Assembly: GCA_947044405.1 (NCBI GenBank) | Contig: CAMRHE010000011.1 | Coordinates: 4,828,501-4,892,500, forward strand | Direction: 5' to 3' | DNA from: Leptodactylus fallax | Lineage: Eukaryota > Chordata > Amphibia > Anura > Leptodactylidae | DNA length: 64,000 nucleotides | Shown: piece after piece, positions 44,230 to 56,223 of the stretch | Layout: every line of letters begins with the position of its first letter | How positions within the stretch are numbered: the first letter of the stretch is position 1 | The notes under the pieces: model-generated | Databases searched by the model: none | What the model was told of the DNA's origin: nothing | What the model saw: the letters and a program-made list of their open reading frames with translations, nothing else | Translations under genes and position numbers: made by a program

Positions 44230-44689
44230 TATCTGCATACAGCCCTAGGCCACTGGTACTTTCACTTCCATGTAAAGCTGCATTCACATGGTGCATTTTT
44301 GCCCTATCAGCTGTCTGTGACTTTAGGCAGACGATCCGAAGGAAATGTGAGTAACAGAGTAACATGGTTTATTGTGTTTTATCCCCTCCCTTGGGCCTCT
44401 GCTTATTATACTCTGGGGTCTAAAGAGATCCCACAGTATAATAAAAGCAGTTTCTGTTTGGGCGTGTTTCGTCCGAACGAAACCGCTGGGTGAGTTTGCC
44501 CAAGTGCCGCCCCCTCAGGGACTCAGGTTGCTGTGCCAAGGAAATACGCCTCAAGTGCCAAGAGTGCTAGGGTTGCCGACCCCTGGCCTACATGCTTTGC
44601 ATTGTAATAGGAATGTGGTTGATCAAGAAATACAGTGGAGCAGAGAATACATGCTCAAGCCCTGTTATACACTGCTTAGATGGTGAACA

Positions 44690-45033
44690 TCATCACGTTG
44701 ATTACCTGGAATGTCAGAAGATTGAGGGACAGAGATAAGAGTAGAGTGGACAGGAACTTTGTTCAACCTCATCATCCAGTAATTCTATGTTTGCAAGAGA
44801 CCCATATGACTTTGGAGACCACACGCATTCTGGAGGGGTCGTAGATGGGCCAGCAGTTTCACATGGCCTACACCAGAGAAGTAAGTGTTCTCTTCCATTG
44901 ATCTATAACCTTTGAATACCATGCTTCAGAAACAGACACAGAGGGGAGATATATTTGTTTAAACAGGTACACTGCAGTGTACCCGATGTGTTCTTATTCT
45001 GGAAAGGTGATGAAGAGGATCCGTTCTGGGTGA
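44690..45033 (+). pseudogene. L1 ORF2 endonuclease N-terminus
   Basis: LITWNVRRLRD (44697-44730) and LCLQETHMTLE (about 44785-44820) are the start and catalytic-Glu motifs of the L1 endonuclease. The GDFN motif at about 45027 is interrupted by the TTAACC repeat. Confidence 0.72.
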
Positions 45034-46037
45034 CTTTAACCCCTTCCTGCCTTAGGCATTTTTTTTCAATTTTTGTTTTTGACTCCGTCTTTCAAACCCC
45101 ATAACTTCTTTATTTTTACGTTCACAGAGCAAAATGGGGGTTTAATGTTTGCAAGACAAAATTGTACTTTGTGATGGTACCATTTATTATTCAGTACGAT
45201 GTACTGGGAAGCTATAAAAAAAAAAAAAAAATTCAGAATGGGGTGGAATTGGAAAAAAAAAGTGCATTTGTGCAACTTTCTTACGGGCTTCTTTATGGTG
45301 TTCACTGTGCAGCCAAAATGACATGTCATCTGTATTCTATGGGTCGGTTCGATTCCAGTGATACAAAATTTATAAAATTTTATTTACGTTTTAACCCCTT
45401 AAAAAAAATCCAAAACTTTGCAAAAAAAAAAAAAAAAAATTTTTCTTAAGAGTCGCCATATTCTGACACCTATAACATTTGGATATTTCCTTGTATGGGG
45501 ATGCAAAGGGTGTCTTTTTTTTTTTTTTTTTTTTTTGCTGGACCCAATGTACTTTTTAGTTCTACCATTTTGGGGAGGGTCTCTTTTCACCATACAGGAA
45601 AAACAAGTTAATAAGTTTGCAGACCGGGCGTTTTCAGCACAGGGATACCTAATGTGTATGTGTTTCACAGTATTCAAGTACTTTTGTGTGTGTTCAGTGC
45701 TAGAGCACTGCAAAATACTGGCACTGCATAGAGCAACCTGTAATAGAAGAAATGCCTAGAGAAGCCTTGGAGTCTTCAATAGGCTCAATGTTGTCAAGGC
45801 AACAGATTGCTGGTCCTGGATATCATTCCAGGGACTGGCGATCGTCCCCAAAATGGCAACGCCCATGCACCCGCCTGGAAAATGGCACCTCGGTTAGCTT
45901 CACCTTGACTACCTTAGCTCCCCACTAGCCAATGTTGTGGTGGTTCAATCCATACTGGTTTCATCAACTCGTACCAGAGACGCCAATTCCTTGTCTCGTG
46001 GACGAGTTTTTTTTGTACACAAAGATGGATCAGCCTC
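45034..46037. repeat. TTAACC-type repeat, AT-rich copy
   Basis: Begins TTAACCCCTTCCTGCC. Includes 'gcagccaaaatgacatgtca' shared with 35928-35945, long A and T runs, and an unclassified stretch (45600-46037) without a gene. Confidence 0.6.
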
Positions 46038-47146
46038 ACCTTTAACCCCTTCCCGCTCCGCAATATTACAGCACGGCATGTATATAGCTCACGCTCAGCT
46101 CAGTACTATTACGGCAATATAATGCCGCGGGCACAAAAGCTGTACCTGCGGCATTACACCCTGCTCTCGGTTGTATTACACAGCCGAGGGGCGGGACCAG
46201 CTACCGGAGTTGGAGTATCTTCGACAATAGCGATCACAGCATCCAGGGGTCCGGGGTCAAGATTGTCCCCCCCACCCCCCCGTCACCGCTTGGACCCCTG
46301 CGATAACATGGCAGGTTCCGAGGGGTTGTCATGGCCATGGCCTCCTGACTTCCTATGCACAGTTCCCATAGAAACTACTGTGCGATGTTATGCAGGACAT
46401 TGCACAGCGGATCTGAGATCCCAGCTTCATGTCACTTTGTGGGACATGTAAAAAGTGAAAAAAAAAAAAAAAAAAAAAAAAAAAACAAACATACAAAACA
46501 CATAGTAAAAACACACAAAAATAAAGTTTAAAAAAAAAAAAAAAAAATTATAGAAAATTTAAACAAAACAAACACCACAAATTAACGTATTTTGGTCACT
46601 TTGCTTTCCCAAAAAAAACAAAAAGTGATCAAAAAGTCATACATACCAAACATTGGCACCAATAAAAAGTTTAATTTTTCTCACAAATAATGAGCCCTGA
46701 CACCTCCATCAATAGTACAGTAAAAAAGTTATAGGCTTCAGAAGACAGTGACCCCCAGCTAAATCGTTACTTTTCAAAAAACGACATTTTAATTTGTAAA
46801 AGCAGTAAAATGTAATAAAAAAAAATATGACCTGCTGGACAAAGCTGCCTTGTCATTTTTAATGCAGAGTGAACGCCGTAAAAACAAAATGCAAAAAACT
46901 AAGAATTGTGTGTTATTTCACATAAACCCACAAAAAAACGTGAATAAAAGTTAATGAAACAATATATGTACCCCAAACTGGTGGCAAATGAAAGTATAAC
47001 TCATCACACAAAGAATAATACCTCATACAGCTATGTGGACAGAAAAATAAAAAAAAGTTATGAATTTTGGAAGATGGGTAGGGAAAATATGAAAAAAGTC
47101 ACTGAGCATTAACGTACAAACTAACCTGCATCATTAAGGGGTTAAT
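46038..47146. repeat. TTAACC-type repeat with both ends
   Basis: Starts TTAACCCCTTCCCGCTCC and ends CATTAAGGGGTTAA: inverted CCCCTT/AAGGGG termini inside TTAA. GC-rich head, A-rich tail (46450-47100). It supports a TTAA-targeting DNA transposon origin for this abundant repeat. Confidence 0.65.
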
Positions 47147-47353
47147 TGTATGGGGTACTATGAAGGCCTACTTTAAGAGGGGTCCTGATTAAGGAGGTTG
47201 CCAAAAAGAAGACCTTGTCTAGAGAGGTTGAGTGGCAGCTTATGAACGAGGTGTGTGTTGTGGAGGAGAGATTCCCTCAGCAGCCTATAGATACTACTCA
47301 TGCAAGCTTAGGGAGGCTCAGTCAAACCTAGCCCAACATCTACTAGTTCAAGC

Positions 47354-48170
47354 ATGGATGCTTTTTCCAAAAACAGTTATTTTGAGGCGGTTGAGAAGGC
47401 GGGACACCTCCTAGCTGTGATTTCTAGGGCACAAAAGGGAAACCTCTACTTCAGAGAGCTCTGCTCGGCTGATGAAATGATGGTAATGACATCCCCCCAG
47501 ATGCTAGAAGTTTTCAGTTCCTTCTATACAGAGTTATATCAGTACAAGACTCAGCCTATGGTGTCAGCTCTGCCCAAACTTAAATCAGTTGACGTGACAA
47601 TATTAGATGCTCCCCTTACCCCAGAGTTGAAGGCGACCTTGGCAGAAATGGCCAACATTAAATTCCCAGGGGCGGATGGACTCCCCATAGAGGTCTAGAA
47701 ACAGTAAGCGGATATTATGCCCCCACATTCCCAAACCTGGAAAAGATACTGGGCAACCAGAATCATACCTGCCCATTTCACTATTGACAGTGGACGCCAC
47801 ACCCTTAGCAAAAATACTGTCCTTCCGCCTTAATTCTGTAATCACTACCATTATACATAGAGACTGGGTTTATGCTTCACATGTCCACGGCAGAGAATTT
47901 CCGCAGGCTGTTTCTAAACTTACCCCCCGGACGGAGGCCCCTCTGGCGGTAGCATCCCTGGACATTGGGAAAACCTTCGACAGTGTGGAGTGGCGATATT
48001 TGTTTTCCACTCTGTACTGTCTGGGCTTCGGATCTGCATTTACGCCATGGGTCTCCATAGTTTATGCTTCCCCAAGGGCTCGGATGGGGGCAAATGGCCT
48101 ACTTTCGACCCCATTTCCCCTATTTAGAGGGACGCAACAGAGTTGCCACTCTTGTTGGCGATTGCCATAG
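47354..48170 (+). pseudogene. L1 ORF2 reverse transcriptase, broken
   Basis: Two frames: 47354-47698 ends with APLTPELKATLAEM and FPGADGLPIEV, the RT entry; 47784-48170 carries LAKILSFRLNSVI, SLDIGKTFDSVEWRYL (first catalytic Asp) and GFGSAFTPWVSIVY. The FADD box is not reached before the frame breaks. A one-base shift separates the frames near 47700-47780. Confidence 0.78.
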
Positions 48171-48429
48171 AGCACCTAGTAATGATAATACAGAGGGCAG
48201 AGGACATTCAGAGATTTCAATAAGGGGACCTACTAGCAAAAAAATAAACAAACAAATAAATAAATAATAGCTCTGTACATGTACCTTTCAGTACCTAGGT
48301 TTCACTCACGGTTCCCCTGGTTTCCCGGTTGCAAAGACAGTAGCCTGGTGGCGACTGCCACTCAATATGGATCCCTCTCTGAATCTTCCATAAATTCAAT
48401 GGGATTTACCGCGCCCTTATCTGGAAACT

Positions 48430-48890
48430 GCACAAATCAGTTTGTACAACGGTTCAGGTTCTTCAACAGCAAGTGACCTCTCAGGCCGTGACCATCCATG
48501 ACCTTCAGAGACATATAGAAGACTTGGATAACAGAGGCCACTGACAACATCAACATCCGTGTTATTTCAGAATCTCCAGAAGAATAAAATATTTTCCTTA
48601 ACCTACAAAATCTCTTCAATCCGATCCTAGGCCGACTGCAGGACATACTTATTGCCTCAGACAGAGCCCATCATGCCTTGTGGTATAAACAGACTACTGG
48701 TAACCCAAGAGACATATGCTGTACCACTGATTTTCAACTCAAGAGATTAGGACAAAAGCCCGCAACTCTCGCCAGATAGATTTCCTGTGAAGTCCGGTAC
48801 ACTTCTATCAGGATTTATCTTGGTATACCTTACAAACAGAGGAGAGCCCTTAACTTAGCAACATAGGATGCCCTATCATTGGGGCTTCCC
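48430..48890 (+). pseudogene. L1 ORF1 fragment of another LINE
   Basis: Across two frames: HDLQRHIEDLDN, then NNIRVRGI-type text and LQNLFNPILGRLQDILIASD, then a C-terminal domain to about 48890. Resembles the coiled coil plus RRM of L1 ORF1. Runs directly into the 3' end of the minus-strand L1. Confidence 0.55.
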
Positions 48891-49295
48891 CTTTTAGTTT
48901 TTTTTTTTAACTAATTATTAAAGTTTTTGATGTAACAAAATCAGTGCGATGGAGAAACATCAAGTAAAAGTTCAGAATACAATAAGACAAGGGAAAACAA
49001 AGAGAACAAGGGGAGGGAAATAAAGGGGGGAGGGGTCAGAGACCCTGCAATGGGCAGTAAATGTCCCACATGGACCAAATCGAGTCAAATGGCAGGAACC
49101 TTGTTGTTCAAGAAAGCAGCCAGGAATTCCAGATTACGGACATCATTGACACGGACTAAGTGGTCAGTATCAGCAGTATCAGATGGGGGGAAGGGGGTTG
49201 GGGACTTCCAGTTCAATGCAATAAGAGTTTTGGCTACCGTACATAGATACAGAAACAGCCTGGCAGATTTCTTGCCCATCTGTCGCGGGGACAAG

Positions 49296-50313
49296 TTAGG
49301 CAAATAAGCGAACTCCCTGAAGAAAGATCATCATTGATGACCTTAACCTTCCCTCCAAAATCCTCGTATCAGGGGACAGTCCCACAAAATATGATAAAGT
49401 ACGCCCACAGCAGAGTGACATCGCCAACAAACCGAGGGGACAGTGGAATTCATAGAATGTAGGAGAGCAGGGGTACAACACCAACTTATTAGAAGTTTGT
49501 ATTGCGCCTCCTTTAACGTCACACAGGTTGAGGATTTGGCTGCACGTGACCAGATAATCTGCCATTGAGCATGGGAGATTGGACAGCTTAAGTCTTCCTC
49601 CCATCTGGCCATGTACCATGTACCCATGAACAGGAGGGGGAAGCTGATATATCGTAGTGATCAGGCCCTTTGTAGAGGTACTTGCTCTGCATAATTTCTC
49701 AAAGGGAGTTGGGGGTAGAGAGCCCCAGAGAAACAAACAAGGTAAACAGAAAATGGGAAATTTGATGATAATGGAACCACTCAGTTTGAGGAATGTCCAA
49801 TGCAGTAGAAAAGTAGTCCAAGGGCATGAGCTCCAGAGTCAGGAGTTCAACCAAGTCAGCCAGTCCAAACAGGCCATCTCTAGGCCTTGGAAGAGGACAG
49901 TCCCTCCGGGAGGAGCAAATTACACAAAAAGGAGATCATGGAGGAATTCTGCGACGCGAGGGGGGAACAGACTATTACAAGTGGGCCAGATCGCTCTTGT
50001 AAAGCAAATTGGGCCTAATGTGGGAGTGGAGGAGAAGGGAAAGACCAGGTCCACAGGAGAGCATTGAGGTGCATAACAGCAAGCCAAAGTTTATCAATCT
50101 CCACCCATTTTGTATAAGTTTGTGAAGCATCCCAAAAAGGGAGATATCGCATCTGGGAGTCCCAGGCGTAGTGAAGATGATGTGGAACCGATAAACCCCC
50201 AACACCTCTCTCCACCAGCATCACAGATCTAAGGATCCGGTGCCGCTTGTCGTTCCAGATGAAGTTAAATATGGCCCTCTGCAGATCGTGAAGATTAGTG
50301 CGGGGGACCGAAG
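49296..50313 (-). pseudogene. L1 ORF2 C-terminal region
   Basis: Resumes just beyond the DIRS insertion: NLHDLQRAIFNFIWNDKRHR (50290-50230), GVGGLSVPHHLHYAWDSQMR, then after frame changes YKLLISWCCTPALLH and CWRCHSAVGVLYHILWDCP, the cysteine-containing tail of L1 ORF2. Confidence 0.8.
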
Positions 50314-50505
50314 AAAGTGGGATTTTTGTGTACTCACCGTAAAATCCTTTTCTCGTTGTATTCACTGGGGGACACAGCACCATGGGTATAGACCTGGTCA
50401 CTAGGAGACAAGACACTAGGAAAAAGCAAAAGCTGTTGGCTCCGCCTCCAGGCTATACCCTGCCACAGCCACTGTGCATGAATCAGTTTGTACCGTAGCA
50501 GTAGG
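50314..50505. repeat. Left inverted terminal repeat of DIRS copy 2
   Basis: From 'cttttctcgttgtattcactgg' inward, it is the near-exact reverse complement of 56088-56223, including 'aaagcaaaagctgttggctc' and 'gccactgtgcatgaatcag'. The outer ~35 bp has no partner in the right repeat, an asymmetry typical of DIRS. Confidence 0.9.
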
Positions 50506-50605
50506 AGAGAGAGACACAAAGGAACATGGAACCAACAACCACCAACAATGCCTGAACCCAAAAAGGAACCAACACAGTTCGGGCAGGAACACTGAAAAAA
50601 ACAAG

Positions 50606-50725
50606 GGAGGGATCTGTGTCCCCCAGTGAATACAACGAGAAAAGGATTTTACGGTGAGTACACAAAAATCCCACTTTCTCGTCTACTTCACTGGGGGACA
50701 CAGCACCATGGGATGTCCTAAAGCA
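50606..50725. repeat. DIRS internal complementary region (circle-junction copy)
   Basis: 50614-50677 is the reverse complement of the outermost left end (50314-50377), and 50675-50720 equals the reverse complement of the right end (56178-56223), the two meeting at CCCACTTT. It therefore carries the two element termini fused, as expected of a template for circularisation. A parallel region exists in copy 1 at 37645-37745. Confidence 0.85.
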
Positions 50726-50939
50726 GTCCCAGAGGGTGGGAATAACACGGCCATGCAAACCTGTAATACTCAACCGCTTCCAGAAACTTACAACCCAAAT
50801 TGGCATCAGCAGAGGCCACAGAATGAATCTGGAGAAACTTAGAGAAAAAGGATGGAGGCCCAGTGGGATGCTTACAGATCTGGGAAGCATAAGACTGATG
50901 CCGGAGGCCCCGGGAACTCCAACAGCTCTAGAGGAGAGA

Positions 50940-51900
50940 GCCGTCACACGGGAGGCAGAGCCGTACTCTTAAATCGATAGGTCTCCCTAATCTCAGACCA
51001 AAGCCATCGGAAGATGGGAGCTCTGGAAGCAGGCAGGCCCTGGCAAGGGCACTCAGGGAGAATGAGCAAAGCGTCCGAACAAGAGAAAGGATCCGTGAGG
51101 GACAGTATACACGCAAATTGCCCGAGCAACAACCGGGCAGGGAAGAGCAAGCACTCACGTGGACGCCTGGGGACCGAGCAGAAGGAGGGCAAGACCAAGT
51201 CCTCGAAGTGGAAGCAGGAAAAACACCCTAAGAAAAAAAGACTGTGGCAGACAGAGGAAAACCTTATCCTTGTGGAGGACCAGAAAGGGAGGCTGCCGAA
51301 AAAAAGGGGCAGCCAATTAGGGACCCCTGCGGATGGAGGTAATGGCCACCAGAAACTCATTCTACCAGGACAGAAGGCAAAAAAAAAAAAAAGGATATCA
51401 TAGGCTCGAAGGGGAGAACCTGAAGCACCTTAAAGATGAGGTTAAGATCCCACGGATCCAAGGGTTCCAAAGGAGCACAGAGTGGCACTCCTGTAGGAAA
51501 GTCTTTTAAAAAGAAAGAAGACTAAGACCTTGATCCAGACCAGACTGGAGAAGATCCGATGAGAATCGTTACTCTTCCAACGGTGGACGTAAGCCTTCCA
51601 CGTTTGATGGCAGATCTAAGCTATCTGGAATTTCCGGGCCTTGAGTATGTTAGAATAACAAACTCCGAAAAAACCACGATGCCTCAAACCTCGGATTGAA
51701 CAGCCACGCCGTGAACGCAGCTGAGTCAAGGTGGGGAGGAACAGCAGTCCTTGAGACAGCAGGTCGACCAGCAGAGGAAGAGGCCAGGAGCATCCGCCAA
51801 CAGGAAAATGAGATCCACATACCAGACCCGGCAGGGCCAATCCGGTGCCACCAGGATAGCTTGAACCCCCTTGGTCTTGAGATTCTGGAGGACCCAAGGG
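50940..51900 (-). pseudogene. DIRS tyrosine recombinase region, copy 2
   Basis: Minus-strand fragments: ILKARKFQIA (51640), LVLPSFCSVPRRPRECL, DALLILPECPCQGLPASRAP (about 51050-51000), RETYRFKS. The same blocks occur in copy 1 in the same order, which supports one conserved protein. The recombinase would integrate the circular DNA. Catalytic residues cannot all be located because of frame breaks. Confidence 0.6.
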
Positions 51901-52095
51901 AGAAGAGGAAGTGAAAAACCGAACTTACAAGAGCGCCAGCGGTGATGGCTCGAGGATCCAGAGACCTGGCAATTTAGCCGGGGACCTTGTGGTTCCGGCG
52001 GAGGCTAAAAATGTCGACGTTTGTCACACCACAGCGGGAGCACAGTGGATGGAAGATCTGCAGATAAAGCGACCCTCGCCCGGAGCAATATTTTC

Positions 52096-53390
52096 TCAAC
52101 TCAAGTAGTCTGCCACCCAGAAAAAGGTTGCCAACGAAAGAGCTGGAACAAGGCGCTCCACCCAAGGAAGAAATTGTGAGGCTTCTAGTAAGGCCGCACG
52201 GCTCCTGGTGCCACGCTGAGGGTTCAAGTAGGCGACCATGGAGGAGAGGTCAGTCTGGACTGTGACAGATGTCCTTGGAGAAGAGAGGTCCAAGGAGTAA
52301 GGGCAAATAAGATAGCCCTGGGATCCAGCAGGTTGAACCAGAGGGAGGAATCGGCCCTGGACCACAGGCCCTGAACAATCAAAGCATCAAGGACCACTCC
52401 CCAGCCGGGGAAATTGGCGGCAGTGGGAATCACTTACCAACAGATGAGAAGAAGGACTTCCCTTGAGAAATTCCTGGGGAGGAATATACACTAAAGAATC
52501 TCTCAGTGAACCAAGGTGGAAAGAGAACCAAGCAGATGAGGCTGTCCGGAGATTTGTCCCAGCAGGCCGTAATCTTCAAGAGGAGAGAACGACAGAGTGA
52601 ATGAAAGGTACAGCCTAGATGGTTGAGGCGATCGTGCGCAGGACCCACATGCCGATTCAAAGACAGCAAGGAGAGGACCTCCAAAGGTGGGACACTCAGG
52701 ATCTTGGCCTCCGGAGGGAGAATCACACCCTGGAGCGAGCAGAGGATCATGTCCCGGATTCCATGTGCTTAGAGGACACGAGACATCCTCATAGATGAGC
52801 CAGCAGGACCGGCGAAGAACATCCAAGGTGAACCACAAGCTGGTCAGATTGTCTGACCTGGAGGGGCTTCACCAGGAGGTCGTCAAAGTCTGAAAACACG
52901 GCAGCACCTCAGGTGCAGAGGATGGCCATGAGAGACGCCATCACTGAGGGAAAAAACCCCCCGGTGGCAGAGGCCAGCCTGAAGGGGAGAGACACAACTG
53001 GAAAGGTCAAGGATCCACAGCAAAAACGAAGAAACCGCTGACGTCACAGCGAGATGATGTAGATGGACGAAGAATTCGCCCATCTCCAGGGATGCCACCA
53101 CAGACTGCATAGACTACAACGGAGCCTGCAGGCATGGAAGAACCTGTGGAGCCCTTTCAGGTCCATGATGGGACAGAGGAAGCCGTCCTTCTAGGCGAAT
53201 GGAGAACAGGTAAGAATAGTAACCCCAGATACACTCTGCAACGGGAACAGGGACGCTGACTCCCTGCTGCTGGAGATTGGAGACAGCCTGGATTGTCCGA
53301 CATAGCGAAGGCAAAGAGACTCCAGCAAAAACTGGAGTAGCCGGACGACACCGCCTCTCAGGCCCAGGCTCCAGACGTCCCGCCATTTGA
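52096..53390 (-). pseudogene. DIRS RT/RNase H, copy 2, disrupted
   Basis: RT starts near 53110 (QSVVASLEMGEFFVHL), and the active site reads DFDDLLVKP at about 52890-52865, keeping the Asp pair lost in copy 1. RNase H appears as WGVVLDALIVQGLWSRADSS (52410-52350), NLLDPRAILFAL and, in another frame, MVAYLNPQRGTRSRAALLEA (about 52240-52180) with VADYLS at 52096. The frames change at least four times. Confidence 0.78.
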
Positions 53391-53559
53391 GATGCCTAGA
53401 GGGGAAAAAACTTCATGCGAAGGAGGCTAGGAAAAGGAAGACCTGGACGACCTAGTGCAGAACCGCCAGGGAGGCCTGGACTTGAAAGAAGCTTTCTGGA
53501 GCAGGAGAACAGCTGACACATAGGACGCCTCTGAGGGAGGAAGAATCTATTCCCCCGTG

Positions 53560-55616
53560 GCCTCAGGGATAAGCTTCTCGACGCCCTTAACAAAAAATTT
53601 GGCCCAGGACGACCTGGAAAGGGAGAAGGGCTGCGTTCGCCTTCTTGGAGGCGGACCCAGAATTCCGGATCCCAACGGTATGGCAGATAATCACTGCATT
53701 GGCGGCCGCCTTAGCAGATTTGGGAGGCATCTCCAGTTATTGGGAAGCGTTCAGGATCTCAGAGACGAGCGGCTGGAGGGAAACTGCATCAGGGAGGTTT
53801 GACTGAAGCTGTTTGGCCCAGGAAAAGAAGGCCTTGATGACCCAAGAGGCAGCGAAGGAGAGCCGCAGGGAGAAACCAGCCACTACGAAGGCCACCCTGG
53901 TGAGGGAAGCCACCTTCTTGCAGCAATGCAATAGCCAGCATTTAGGGCAATGCAATGTATCAGTTCTGCATCGCAAACAATACAAAAGATGCGATCCGAT
54001 CTCACTCCGAGGGATCACTGAGGTAGGCAAAAACCGCTGAAGGCAGACTAGAAGATTTGGAGAGCCTAGCTATCATGGGATCCACCGTGGGAGGCTCTTA
54101 GTGATAGGAAGGGACACATGGGGCGTCTCGCTGACAAAATGTCAAGACAGGCCAGCTTGCGCTCACTAGTTACTGATATCTAAGTACCGTGCGCTAACCG
54201 ATTGCACCACTGGAGCAACCTGCTTCCCTTGCCTCGGATGTTCATCATTGCCAGCCAGGGAGAGCTAGAGACGTGTGTCACAGCATAGCCTGGCAGAACT
54301 GCCCGAGCTCACCTTCCACTTGGAGACACACAGGTCAAGGGAAGGGATGTCCGATTTCCTAGACGAAGACAAAGGATGGTCCAGGGAGAAGTCACTGTGC
54401 CCTCAAGATGATATCAAACATCCAGTGGCAGAAAGAGATGTCCACTTGAGAGGATGAGTTCGGGTCCTCAGAGATCTGTAGGGTCTCTATCGCATAGATG
54501 ACTCTCGCGTAGCAGCAGATATAGATCAGCCTAGCTGAAGCTCCGAGTCGGAGTCAGAGGCGTCCCCAGTTAAATAGACCGAGCAGAGGGAGGGAGGTAT
54601 CCGCCTGTCGGAGTGGAGCCGTGAGCTGAGTTCCTATCTGGGGAGTACCCAGAGGAAGGGGTGGCGGACCATGAACCGTAGGAAGACTACCTGGTCCTTT
54701 TGAGGCTCCTGGAGCTGCGACGGGAACTATGAGGGTGTCCAGGGAGATCCCTAGAAGCAGCCGACTGAGCGGCGATCTGGGAAAGCAGCCATTCCAAGTT
54801 TCCAGCACTGACTAGTTAAGTCTGGTAAGGACACCATGGCCAAGGTTAGGGAGGCCGCCCAATCCGGGGGATGGAAAAACCGGAGAGGGGCCAGGAGGAT
54901 ACTGACTGGCTGAGGCGGAAGGCAGAGAGAGCACATGGGCTCGGGCTGTCCGCATGGCAACTGTTTTTGATACAGCGGGTGCACGTATAAAAACGTGACG
55001 CAACCAGAGGGGCCGGAGGGGGAGCCCAAGAAAATTAGGGTAACCCAGGGGGTTAGCCAACCAGACTGCAAAAGATGGCCGCTCACAAACTGCTGCAGCA
55101 AGGGTTCCGCAGGTGCAATGTCTCCCAGGGAACTGGGAAGAATCCCTGCTGTCCCAGCAAGCCAAAAAATAAATAAATAAGCCAATAAATAAATAAATTG
55201 AGTATATGAGGAGAGCAAAGCTCTTCCCCTGGTAAAAACAGGCTCAGTAGCTACTGGGCAGGCTGGATGGCTTGCCAGGACAGCCCCCTGGCCAATGGAA
55301 GGCCCTAGGCGGAGTCTGGGTACCAGAAAAGCCCGGGAAAGGGACGGGCCCGTTGTGGCCTAGTTCCCGGCCAGGCCTCAGACTCGCGTACAACGCGGCC
55401 GTCCGCGAGGCACCGTCGGCGGCGCGGCGCGACCGCGAACTCCGGAGGTTCCGCGGAGGCCTGGGAAAAGGTACCGGGGGGCCAGGAAAGGGGGTCCCCA
55501 CACGAGCGGGGGGGGGGGGAACCGGGTGCCCCCCCCCCGACGGGGGCCATTCGGTAGGAGCGACCAGAAAACCCAAAAACGCCCCAGAAAAAAGGGGCTT
55601 ATTTACTAAGATTTAA
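53560..55616 (-). pseudogene. DIRS gag-like region, copy 2, degenerate
   Basis: No single long frame. 55616-55272 is GC-rich with poly-C and 55150-55200 has (AAAT)n. Position in front of RT and weak similarity of 53600-54100 to copy 1 at 40260-40720 support a gag origin. Confidence 0.4.
54161..54216 (-). other. tRNA-Ile-like 5' half
   Basis: Minus strand from 54216: GCTCCAGTGGTGCAATCGGT then TAGCGCACGGTACTTA, matching the acceptor arm, D-arm and start of the anticodon arm of a eukaryotic tRNA-Ile(UAU). The 3' half (T-arm and acceptor partner) is absent. A tRNA fragment or SINE head captured in the DIRS gag region, not a functional tRNA. Confidence 0.55.
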
Positions 55617-56087
55617 GGCCCAGTTCAGGGGAACCCTGTGATGCCCCCCCTAAACAGGACCCATACTATTGTCCCCCTGGGAAATGGCACTAAGGGGCTG
55701 AGAGGGCCTGAAGGGGAGGTGGAGAGGGCCTGAAGGGGAGATGGAGAGGGGCTGAGGTAACTTACTCACCAGCCTTCTTTTCTTCTCATACTCACCAGTC
55801 TGGCGACTTCAGGCGCCGCAGGGTCACCCCCCCGGTAGGACCTCGCACGTAGGAGTGGGGTCACCGGTACTCCGGCCGCTTTCGGGGTGCGGCGAATGGT
55901 GAGTGGGGACTGGGTGACCAGCGAGGCTGCTCTTTTGCAGAGCGCTGCGCCCGCAGGAGGGTATGACTAGTGTGGCGTACACGCTGACTACCCCCTGCAC
56001 CTGAAAGAAAGGTAAAAATAAAAACGATGCAAGACAGAAGACCTGAGTCAGGTCGTGTCTGCCTCCTATGACACTAGGTTTCAAACT

Positions 56088-56223
56088 GATTCATGCACAG
56101 TGGCTGTGGCAGGGTATAGCCTGGAGGCGGAGCCAACAGCTTTTGCTTTTTCCTAGTGTCTTGTCTCCTAGTGACCAGGTCTATACCCATGGTGCTGTGT
56201 CCCCCAGTGAAGTAGACGAGAAA
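56088..56223. repeat. Right inverted terminal repeat of DIRS copy 2
   Basis: Partner of the left repeat; ends ...GTAGACGAGAAA. Confidence 0.9.

Larger units (their letters stand above)
41090..48425 (+). mobile_element. L1-type LINE, second plus-strand copy, fragmented
   Basis: ORF1 pieces (41216-41378 and 41690-41950), inter-ORF text shared with the other L1 (42120-42245), endonuclease start (44690-44900 and 44990-45033) and RT (47354-48170). Interrupted by a MITE (41377-41604), a Tc1 element (42581-44229) and TTAACC repeats (45034-47146). The TTAACC insertion falls in the TTAA of codons for the endonuclease GDFN box. Inactive. Confidence 0.72.
50314..56223 (-). mobile_element. DIRS-like retrotransposon, copy 2, with both ends
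   Basis: 5.9 kb inserted in L1 ORF2 with no clear target duplication beyond a shared AAA. Minus-strand order: right terminal repeat (56088-56223), gag (about 55600-53560), RT (53390-52500), RNase H (52430-52096), tyrosine recombinase region (51900-50940), internal complementary region (50606-50725) and left terminal repeat (50314-50505). These parts and their order define the DIRS group. Coding frames are broken. Confidence 0.85.

Noticed and set aside
54161..54216. Functional tRNA gene
   Set aside because: Only the 5' half is present; no T-arm or matching acceptor strand.
55272..55616. GC-rich 114-codon frame resembling a proline/glycine-rich protein
   Set aside because: Frames open on both strands because of GC-rich low-complexity sequence within the DIRS element.
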